Source of the DNA: Lasiosphaeria ovina
Taxonomy: Eukaryota; Ascomycota; Sordariomycetes; Sordariales; Lasiosphaeriaceae
Assembly: GCA_033439765.1 (NCBI GenBank)
Contig: JAULSN010000003.1
Location: 6,076,001-6,140,000 of the forward strand
Direction of reading: 5' to 3'
Length of the DNA stretch: 64,000 bases
The notes beneath the pieces were generated by a model. The model did not search any database. It was given only the letters and a program-made list of their open reading frames with translations, and was not told the origin of the DNA. A program made the position numbers and the translations under genes. Below are positions 56,354 to 64,000 of this stretch, piece after piece; positions within the stretch are counted from its first letter, which is position 1, and every line of letters begins with the position of its first letter.

Positions 56354-57840
56354 TCATGCGGGCTTGTAGACAAACTCACCCTGCTTTTGCTGATCCCGAT
56401 ACTTGGCCTTCAAGACAGCAAGATAGTCGGCGACCGACTTCCCGTCCGCGTTTTTCTGATCAAAGTCCACACCACGGCTCAAAGGCTGCAGTAGCGGGCT
56501 TATCCAGATCGGGGGGATCGATGCCTGACTAGACATTTCTGCCAACCGGAGCAACAGGGGTGTGTTTCCATTCTCGTCCAGTTGGGCGGGGTCGGCCCCA
56601 GCGGCAAGCAGGGCGAGAACGAGGCGATCGTCGGGTGAAAGTGAGTCAGGGTAGATGCAACGCCTACGTTCGGTATGCCAAAGAGGGTCAGGGTAGAGGC
56701 CAGACGCCAGCCCCTTGAAGCATTGCTTCACGTGTCGGTAAAGATAGAGGGCTCGAGCAGCGTCTGGATTTCGGCGGAAAGGCTGCTTGTCCAACACCCA
56801 AAGAACGAAAGATACTGGATAATAGCGCAAGATAGAATGAAACGGTGTTTGTCGTTGGGATGATGTCGATGGCCCAGAAGAGAAATGCATGTTTACGCCT
56901 TTGTCGAGTGAAAAGATGATAAATTGCACTTCGGACATGGGGATCCCAGAGTATCGGGCCGGAGCCTCCTCAACAACCAAATCCATAATCCGCTTGTCCC
57001 CGTCAAGAAGAGTGTTAGCATTGGCACTATCTTCTACTAGCTGCTGAGCTACCTCATAGTACCTAAGTTTGATCGAACCCATCAGTAGAGAATTCTGCTC
57101 AGATGGCTCTAACTCCAGAGATGACGGGCCTCTCCGGAAGATTGTCGATGCCCCCCTGATGAATCCACTGCAAGCAGGGCTTGATCAACCAACGCATCCC
57201 CAGTGAGTTTCAGTAACAGTTTTCCATACGGAATCGACTGACGGAAGAGATCCGCATTAAGGAGCTTATCGGCATATAGTTCTCTTGCTGGCTCATTTTC
57301 CCGAAACACGTCGCCTTTGAAGAACCCCAGATGTAGGCGATGGGAAGAGGCAGGGTCGGCCGAAGAAAGGGCCGATGCGAAACATGTTGGTAATATGCGA
57401 CTTTCACCCGCATGATTGGATGTACACCATCTTGCCAAGGCGAAGTACCACGCCAACGAACATGAAAGGCGGGGTACATCAAGGACATTGGTGCTTCACG
57501 AGTCGATATTCCTGCCCACGCTGTCCTACAGAGGCTCGTCGCGCAAACCACGTACCAAGAGCGAGACTGTCAATGGGGATGATGCAACAACTTTATCGCT
57601 GAAGATCAGACAATACTTCTTTGCAAATAATCGGGCGAGCTCAAACCACAGCTAGACGAGGCATTCGCCAACTACAATGGCCGATTGAGCGTCAAGAATC
57701 GCCATTTGCGCCGAAAGGTCCTGGCACCTGCATGCCCGACAGACAGCTCCGTCCCCTTCGCCATACCTTTCCAAGAATGATCTCAGCGGACAGCTTCCTT
57801 TCCAAGCGACGATGAAGCTTCTTGGCGAGCGATGTGCCTA
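56354..57840 (-). pseudogene. Ankyrin-like fungal protein gene, decayed
   Basis: Readable parts in minus-strand order: about 57840-57556 (GDGAVCRACRCQDLSAQMAI ... LWFELARLFAKKYCLIFSDK), then about 57496-57168 (LSCSLAWYFALARWCTSN ... RLHLGFFKGDVFRENEP ... PYGKLLLKLTGDALVDQALL), then about 57100-56354 (LRYYEVAQQLVEDSANANTL ... LALLAAGADPAQLDENGNTP ...). The last contains a good ankyrin-type motif, so repeats probably filled the C-terminal half. A strong donor (GTACGT at about 57555) supports one intron, and a 77-nt gap near 57168-57092 would be another. Problems: an in-frame TAG at 57654-57652 and no phase-consistent join at the first intron. No ATG could be fixed. Family and role unknown; such proteins are frequent in Sordariomycete accessory regions. 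Confidence 0.55.
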
Positions 57841-58429
57841 CGGTTCGAAAGACGGCGCCTACGGTCGAGCCCCCTTGAACAGAGCCTCCTTGAGCAGACG
57901 AAATAATTATAACATGACAGAAAGAAGTCGATTTTGGAGTGGGGAGTGCAGTGTCTTGTCTGTGGTCGCCGAGATAGCAGGCCCTGATTTTGAGCTCTGC
58001 TACATAGACACCCTCCTGCTTGGCTCTCGTGCCTGGATCATCTCACGCCCATAGGGCCAGAATGGCGGATCACTTATGTCCGGCGGTCTAATTATGCCTG
58101 GGTATTTGAGTAGTCCCCTTACCGCTCCTTAACGAAAGTAGGGCGGGAATATCAAGTCTTGTGTCGTGAAAACTTTGTTATTAACCATCCACTTGACTCC
58201 ACGTCGTCGCCGCCGCCGCCCCCCGGCCCCCTGTCACCGTCTCCGCGACATCCTCCACCCTCCACCCTCCACCCCATCTCCTCTCTTGTCGTCTAGGGAT
58301 AAGCATATACATTAATGAACAGTCGTCAAGGATAAGTGAAATAGCGTTAGGGATAAATGAGAAGACGTAAAGATAGATCAAAAACGCATAAGTGGATACG
58401 TACCGCAAGGTTAGCAGCCCGGTACTCGT
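57841..58429. other. Intergenic region, no gene seen
   Basis: Short frames only. A CCACCCT-type direct repeat lies at about 58253-58275. It borders the triplet-rich minisatellite. Confidence 0.5.
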
Positions 58430-58800
58430 ACCGCCACCGCGCTCGGTTGATGCGGTCCTGCTCGGACCCACGGCCACCGCCGCCACCACCGCGTCCGCCG
58501 ACGCCTCTGTTGCGGCTCGGCGCCACCGTTTCGGTTGGGGGGTGGGTGCTGCCGCCGCGACCTCGAGTGTTGTTGTTGCTGCTACTGCTGTTGCTGCCGC
58601 CACCACCGTGTCCGCCGCCGCTGCCTCTGTTGCGGCTGCTGCCGCAGTTTCTGTTGGGGGGGCAGCTACCGCCGCTGTCACCGCCGCCGCCTCTGCTGGT
58701 GTTGTTGCTGCGGCTGTTGTTGCCGCCGCCGCCGCCGCCGCCTCTGCTGCTGCTGCTGCTGCTGCTGTTGCCGCTGCGGCTGCCGCTACCGTTGCCAATG
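58430..58800. repeat. GCC/CTG triplet-rich minisatellite
   Basis: Degenerate tandem array of roughly 120-bp units built from GCC, CCG, CTG and GTT triplets. Two units share the order CCTCTGTTGCGGCT, TTTCNGTTGGGG and TGTTGTTGCTGC. Because the period is a multiple of three, several frames on both strands are open, giving spurious poly-Ala, Gly/Ser/Asn, Pro/Leu and Cys-rich translations. I see no evidence for a real protein. Confidence 0.75.
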
Positions 58801-59852
58801 TTACCCACAAAATGGTAGTGGTAATGATGGATCTATATGCGATATATAGATTAAAGTTGGTCACGAAAAAAGCCAATATCCGGCGGAAGCACGAATCTCA
58901 AGTCCAACACGAAAGATTCCCGGATCCGCTGGCCGCTCCGCTCCACACACCCGAGCTTTGAACGGCCCGGAGGCGTCAAGGTTCGGTACAACCATGGATT
59001 TGCTACCCGATGACACGTACACCGAGGAGACTCATGCCTCCCTTTTCCAGCGCGTGCGATGAATCGGAACGTACCGTTTGGCCGCGTCAAGTAAATTGTT
59101 GTGGTTGATTTGATGGATTTGGTTGACCTGGTGGATTTGGGTGAGGGCTGGAAGGTGTGTGCAAGGTACGTACCTGGTTGGCAGCTCCTTTCCCCCCTTG
59201 CTTGATATGCAGGCCGCGGGCTGACAAGTTTGCAAAGGAAGACCCCTTCGTCAATTGCAGCATTCTTGTTCCATTTGTACTCGTGCCGGCCGATTGAGTT
59301 TAACACCACCTCAACCCAGTCAAATATCCTATTTCTACGGTCAAATGCAAATAAAAATAGCCTCAAATTTGACTTGTTTCTTGTTGCCAGTGCTGGTTTC
59401 AGTAACAGAGAATGTTAGTAACTCGTAGTCTAAAGTTTTCGGGCTTTACAGTAGAAACTGAGTTCTTCCACCCTCTCGCCCGTTCCTTCCCTATTCAGGG
59501 GCTAATTACGTCCTCGGACCGAGAGCGTGATAAATAGGAACAGGAACACCCGAACACGAGCAACGGACGGCGGGCCATAGAGCATGCAGATATAGCCGTC
59601 TCCTAGCTCGATAACCTACGAGCATGGAAATAAATTGGAAATTAAAGTACATATCAGAGTATGACTGTGTTATTGTGCCATTTAATAGCAGAAACGCGAC
59701 ATATATACGCTTGGAGGTTAGGCGTCGCCATCCCATCGCCCATAATGTTCTTGCCATAGTAAAGTTGCTCCTATCCTTAAAATCTATTACAACACCATGT
59801 CGGTAGAGTCTTTAGCCTACTCAAACCTCCATATTATACTTGGACGAACCTG
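58801..59852. other. Intergenic region, no gene seen
   Basis: A TTGATT/TTGGTT/TGGATT-type imperfect repeat lies at about 59098-59145. Short frames lack domains. The right end is the 3' flank of the hydrolase gene. Confidence 0.5.
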
Positions 59853-61355
59853 CTAAAGTCCCAAAGGTAGCTCATACTGATATTCCGGCAATCCCCCCCA
59901 CAGCGGAAACGAATTTCCAACGAGCAGATGCTGCTCGATGGGCATGACGCTCTGAAGGTCCGTCCTGAACGGCCCCTTACGCACGAGGGGCTCGCCGGCC
60001 AGGCGAGTCTCGATCCAGCGCAGCCAGAACTGGCGCGTGGCGTGCAGCACGGGGACGTGGCCGACCCCAGCAGCAACCAGAAACTCGAGGTCGCTCTTTG
60101 GGAACAGCTTCTGCGTGTCGGCAACCGTCTTGTTAGTGGCGTCGAAGGGTATGTAGAGGTCGGCTGTCCCTTGCACGACGAGCAGCGGGCCGGCGAACTC
60201 CCGGCGCCCGACGGCCGACAGCCTGGCGAAGGCGGCCGCGTACCACGACGCCGTGTCCCAGTCGGGCCAGTACGTGTCGTTGCGCCCAAAGTACAGCTGC
60301 TGCACCGCCGTGATGCCGCCCTCGACCTGCAGCGCCAGCCGCGCGCGCGCCTCGCCCAGCGGCGTCAACCACTCCGAAAGCCGGAAAGTTGGGAAGATGC
60401 TCTGCAGGGCCTGGCCGACGGTCGGTAAGATGAAGAAGGCAGGCGCGCGGAACACGTCGGTCGGCGGACTGGCGGCCACGGTGCCGCGGTAGCCAGGCAA
60501 CAAGTCTGCGAACGCCACCTTCTCCCTCGCCAGGGTCTCGGCGACGGCCCACGCAGTCGCGCCGCCCTGGCTGTGGCCAAGGACCACAAAATTGCTGCCG
60601 AGGTTGGCGGGGAACGCGGCGAGCGCGGCGCGCATGCTGTACAGGGCGTCGTGGGCGGCGGCGGGCGCGGCCGAGTACTGGTGGGGGATGTGGCTGCCGT
60701 CCCACGACGTGGCGACGCCGAGCCCGGCGTAGTCGGGCGCCACGACGGCGTAGCCGGCCTCGGCGAGCGCGAACGGCGCCGCGTGCTCGTACCACAGCGC
60801 GCGGTGCGCCGACGGGCCCCAGAAGCTCGAGAAGCCCGACGTGCCGTGCGTCCAGAGCACCGCCGGCACCTTGCCCTTGGCGGAGCCCGAGGGGTTGGGG
60901 TTGCGCTTGTGCGGCCCAGAGCCGCTTGGGAACTGGTGCGGTGTGTACGGCCAGAGGATAAAGGCGGACGCGGGAATCAGGGTGCCATTGAGCGTCGTCG
61001 TCGTGTACAAAAAGCGCGAGAGAGCGGTGGAAGGCGGGATAGCGTAGGCTGTTGGGTCGGTGAAGGCCTGGACCTTGAGGAGCTGGCCGGGTTTGACATT
61101 CTTTGTGCTGGCAAGGGGCGGGACTCTGTAGAAGTCGTCCTCTGAGGGACCTCCAAAGGCCAATTGTGATCTGTCATAGTTGACGATGTTCTGGAGAGTC
61201 TCTACGAGGGCGCCGTCGAGCTGCGCATCCTGTATTTGGGCGTGAGAGAAGCTAAACGAAGAATTGAACGCCGTTGTTTGAACAACAGCTCTCGCCAGCT
61301 GTGCTGTGGCTAGAGGGATGGAAAGGGCAGCCGCCAAGACTGCCTGGGCGATCAT
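59853..61355 (-). CDS. Secreted alpha/beta hydrolase (secretory lipase-like), intronless
   Basis: 500 aa in one exon. Residues 1-~19 are a signal peptide (MIAQAVLAAALSIPLATAQ). FYRVPPL and LLKVQAF are followed by a core with LWTHGTSGF and VVAPDYAGLG. The nucleophile elbow is GHSQGG (Ser 262), the acid probably the Asp in LLVVQGTADLYIP, and the histidine in GVGHVP. The fold and length resemble fungal secretory lipases (LIP family) and related esterases that act outside the cell. The gene is very GC-rich, so the plus strand carries long shadow frames. No lid or domain insertion could be assigned. Exact substrate unknown. Confidence 0.9.
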   Translation of the reverse strand: MIAQAVLAAALSIPLATAQLARAVVQTTAFNSSFSFSHAQIQDAQLDGALVETLQNIVNYDRSQLAFGGPSEDDFYRVPPLASTKNVKPGQLLKVQAFTDPTAYAIPPSTALSRFLYTTTTLNGTLIPASAFILWPYTPHQFPSGSGPHKRNPNPSGSAKGKVPAVLWTHGTSGFSSFWGPSAHRALWYEHAAPFALAEAGYAVVAPDYAGLGVATSWDGSHIPHQYSAAPAAAHDALYSMRAALAAFPANLGSNFVVLGHSQGGATAWAVAETLAREKVAFADLLPGYRGTVAASPPTDVFRAPAFFILPTVGQALQSIFPTFRLSEWLTPLGEARARLALQVEGGITAVQQLYFGRNDTYWPDWDTASWYAAAFARLSAVGRREFAGPLLVVQGTADLYIPFDATNKTVADTQKLFPKSDLEFLVAAGVGHVPVLHATRQFWLRWIETRLAGEPLVRKGPFRTDLQSVMPIEQHLLVGNSFPLWGGLPEYQYELPLGL

Positions 61356-62058
61356 TTTGCTGTGTGTTCATGGGACAATGCCGAAAGGATTTAGAGGCTG
61401 GTGTAATGTGATTAGTGTGTTGGAGAAACCGCCATCTGGCTGATATTTATATCACGGCTCGATGTTCAAGATGCCTCTTCCAACTCAAGGTACGTACCTC
61501 CTGGGTTTATAAGATCGCCAGGCAAGGCTATTTCATCCCGGAACCGTGCATCAGATGGCGCTAATTACAGTGTCCGATAAGTCCAGGCTTGGACGAATCG
61601 GAATGGGACAAGACAATTAGTAATGGGGGAAGGGAGGGATGCTGCTCAGCCCATGTCGTTTACTGCCGATCCTTGTTAATAATTGAGATCCTTCACGGAA
61701 CTTGGCGCTCGCCAATGTGAGAAATAAGGGAAATTTCTGCAGCGATTACCAACCCGTACGCGCACGGGATTACTAACAGCACTGAGCACTCGCACTCGCT
61801 TGATAATTCTAGCTTCGGCAACTGCTGTTTTCTCGTCGCTTCTAGAATACTAATCCAACGCTATTGCCTTGGTCAGCTGGTTTAGACACCTCTTCCTGTC
61901 CTCCTAGACAAAAACAGACGCTGGACCCAAGTATTTACTTCAACTACAGAGTTTCAAGACGGAAAGAACCCACTGGAACATGATACCCAGCACAAGAATT
62001 GTCTACATTACATACCCCTGCCTCTGTGAATTCGATGCTGTTCAACTCTGATCTGTCA
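61356..62058. other. Hydrolase promoter region, no gene seen
   Basis: No open frame of interest; AT-rich after about 61620. Confidence 0.5.
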
Positions 62059-62828
62059 CTATGAATAAAAGGTCAAGGTTGGTACGAGCCCGAAAGCTGT
62101 GCTAAACCTGCGCCCTTCGGGGATCGAACTCCTTCCTTGTACTAGCTTTGAGGCCGCCCACTTGCATGGAGCGGTAGCAGTCGAGGTCGAGTTGCTGAAC
62201 GGAGCGGCGGTGGACGAGGTCGAGTTGCCAAAGGGCGCCGTGGTAGTACTGTTACCACTAGGCGGAATCGTGCTGTTGAAGGCGGGAAGGGTGAGGATTC
62301 CTGGCAAGAGGCGCTGAAACGCGGCTCCAACCAAATCCTTGCCCACAGCATAGATGTTGAACGCAGAAGATGGCACTATGTTCTCCCCGTAAAAGTAATT
62401 GGTCGGCACAGAGAAGTCGTCGCCGCCAGGACCGTTCAGCATGGCGACCTGGCCCAGCACCTAGCCGGAGCGCGCGCGGAACTCGAAATATGCGCTTGCG
62501 TAGTCGCCCTCGATGATGGCATGGCCAAACGCCGACGAGCTCGGGTCCGGCGGCGTCGACACAGCGAACCAGCCCTCGTGTTGATCGCCAGCAAACTCGA
62601 CAAAGTCAAATGTGGAGAACTGCAGCGTCGACGTTTAAAAGACGGATGGCGAGAAGGGTACGTTTCCGACCGCCTCAACCGTCCAGATGCCGACGGCTGG
62701 GTTGCTTACCGTGAAGGTGGTTGACGACGTGGCGCTGATCACAGTGACCCCAGGCGCACTGGCCGTGAGTACCGCGCCTGACGGGACCTTAATTACCATG
62801 GCGATAGGCGTGCCGTTAAAATGAATTG
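62059..62828 (-). pseudogene. Secreted, Ser/Thr-rich protein gene with in-frame stops
   Basis: One minus-strand frame reads from about 62828 to the stop at 62059. It has a beta-rich part (IKVPSGAVLTASAPGVTVIS, FTVSNPAVGIWTVEAVG, STFDFVEFAGDQHEGWFAVS), then NGPGGDDFSVPTNYFYGE and a Ser/Thr/Asn-rich repeat tail (GNSTTTAPFGNSTSSTAAPF). It is broken by TAA at 62637-62635 and TAG at 62463-62461 in the same frame, and the 5' end is missing. The style is that of an extracellular, possibly cell-surface protein; the beta-rich part vaguely resembles the region after a vWA domain. The family is not established. Confidence 0.6.
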
Positions 62829-63682
62829 GTCACCCATCTAATTGCTGTTCCCATATTGGCCAAAATGAGCCATTCCCATTCTGCGACCGAGGACACGTGC
62901 TCCGCCCATCGCATCACTCGGGTTTGCTATTGGGGGTCGGGATCATCGTATTTATTGGGCGCGTGCACATGTTCCGCGCTCCCCGGAAGGCTGCGCCATG
63001 AGCACGAGTTTGTTTCTTCGGCTGGGAGTGATGAATTCTGAACGATGTTGCTTGATTCAGGCTTTCGGCGTCCGTTTCCACCACGCTGGTTCACTCTCCA
63101 AGGAAGGAACTGGGTCTATCAGCGGCGCGCTCTGCCTTGACTTAGCGGTCGCAACGTGTCAAAAAGATTCATGTAGCACTGTTAGCTCTACAGCTATTAG
63201 TGGAATTTCACTTTTGGCCGTATGTCGTAGTGGTTACGTTCTGCGACACAACGCATTACCCGGCCATTGGGATGCTGAAGTGACGCCTCTGGTGCAGGCC
63301 AGGCTTTGCGGCTGCTCAGCAGAGCTGTCTGTTGCACAAGAGATAGTAACTAGTGTAGTAACGGTCTTGACGTCTAGCGTCACCACTACCCGAGGCACGC
63401 CCCATCATATTTGGATTCGTCAAAGGGATAACACGCGTATTGTCGAGATTCGGCGGAATCTCAAAGCCGATTAAGCTATTTCCCTCGCTCGCCTCAAGAT
63501 GGCCTGCGCCCTTGGAATTGGACAAAAAGCGAGCCATGGTCCGGGAGACTGGACTTGAATTGAATCTGCATCAATCCACACTTTTCTCGAGAATCACACC
63601 AAAGCATCAAAAACACTCCAATCCTATACTCGTCAGTAACTCATTCTTCGGTCAAGCACCCAGCATCAACACAATCATCACA
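62829..63682. other. Intergenic region, no gene seen
   Basis: Frames at 62998-63474 on the plus strand lack domains. The last ~150 bp should contain the promoter and 5' UTR of the aldo/keto reductase. Confidence 0.45.
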
Positions 63683-64000
63683 ATGGCGCCACCAGCATCT
63701 CTCCCTACCGTCAAGCTTGGCAAGACCAACCGTGAGATTCCCAAGCTCGGGTTTGGCATGATGGGCCTCAGCCTGGCCTATGGAAGCGTAGGGTAAGCAG
63801 ACAACTGTTCTGTTTTGGAGCACATGTTCAAGCGGCATCACACTAATGCTAAGCCGCAGAACCATGGAGGACCGCCTCGCCGTGCTCGACCGCGCCTGGG
63901 AGCTGGGCAGCACCAACTGGGACTCGTCCGACTTCTACGGCGACAGCGAGGAGCTGATTGGCCGTTGGTTTGCGCTACACCCCGAGCGCCGCGCCGACAT
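63683..64000 (+). CDS. Aldo/keto reductase (YakC-like), 5' part, cut by the window edge
   Basis: NADPH-dependent aldo/keto reductase. Exon 1 is 63683-63792, the intron 63793-63859 (branch CTAATG/CTAAG region) and exon 2 63860 to the window end. The start ATG follows CACA. Visible sequence: LGKTNREIPKLGFGMMGLSLAYGSVG, then TMEDRLAVLDRAWELGSTNWDSSDFYGDSEELIGRWF. WDSSDFYGDSEEL contains the catalytic Asp and Tyr and matches YakC/AKR13-type enzymes rather than the AKR type of the pseudogene at 25326. The rest of the enzyme (Lys, His) lies beyond 64000. No lesion in the visible part. Confidence 0.88.

Noticed and set aside
58181..58876. 231-aa Ala-rich protein, and Gly/Ser/Asn-rich or Cys-rich frames, in the triplet region
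   Set aside because: Produced by the GCC/CTG minisatellite; several frames on both strands are open and none has an independent domain.
59928..61145. Plus-strand frames (166 and 190 aa) opposite the hydrolase
   Set aside because: Shadows of an intronless GC-rich gene.
62110..62125. GTTCGATCCCC on the minus strand, resembling a tRNA B-box
   Set aside because: It lies inside the decayed secreted-protein frame, and no A-box or cloverleaf could be drawn.

Overview
The window is nuclear DNA of a filamentous ascomycete. Protein genes are spliced with short GT-AG introns of about 50-120 nt that carry CTAAC/CTGAC-like branch sites. The gene content (S53 sedolisin, cell-wall alpha-1,3-glucan synthase, HET-domain protein, fungal NB-ARC/TPR receptor, Tad-like LINE fragments) points to a Sordariomycete; a Sordariales-type genome is my inference. 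There are no bacterial operons, rRNA genes or convincing tRNA genes.

Layout. 1-4.4 kb: mostly empty, with one decayed F-box-like fragment. 4.5-5.8 kb: a two-finger C2H2 transcription factor (+). 7.4-10.4 kb: a nine-exon secreted sedolisin (-). 13.2 kb: an orphan ORF. 14.9-17.9 kb: an M1 metallo-aminopeptidase (-) with a GC-AG intron. 18.3-21.5 kb: an NB-ARC/TPR (NLR-like) gene (-), almost complete but carrying an in-frame TAG and a defective splice acceptor. 22.1-23.3 kb: a broken CmcJ/AsaB-like oxidoreductase gene (+). 24.2-25.0 kb: an 833-bp non-autonomous DNA transposon with terminal inverted repeats and an 8-bp target duplication. 25.3-27.4 kb: a broken aldo/keto reductase gene whose start codon is the target site of a 5'-truncated Tad-like LINE with a 15-bp target duplication.

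29.8-41.7 kb is the most ordinary and best conserved part. A complete seven-exon alpha-1,3-glucan synthase gene (-, about 2374 aa) lies head to head, across a 2.7-kb intergenic region, with a three-exon GPI-anchored GH13 alpha-amylase/glucanotransferase gene (+). Together they form a cell-wall alpha-glucan synthesis and remodelling module. Next come a HET-domain gene (45.0-47.4 kb, +), an internally deleted LINE relic, a short-chain dehydrogenase (-), a broken Lys-rich ORF with palindromes, a SAM methyltransferase (-), a decayed ankyrin-like gene (-), a GCC/CTG-type minisatellite, an intronless secreted alpha/beta hydrolase (-), a decayed secreted-protein gene (-) and the 5' end of a YakC-like aldo/keto reductase (+) cut by the window edge.

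Overall theme: intact metabolic and cell-wall genes alternate with a graveyard. In the six broken genes I read eight in-frame stops, and all eight are TAG or TAA. Each could come from one C-to-T change at CpA, on one strand or the other, which is the signature of repeat-induced point mutation (RIP). The same transition bias is seen independently between the two arms of the transposon and in a 19-bp tandem duplication. An alternative reading for the TAG codons, A-to-I mRNA recoding of UAG to UGG as known from Sordariomycete sexual development, is testable and makes the NB-ARC gene the most interesting locus. All splice models were built by eye from frame continuity and consensus sites; no searches were run.
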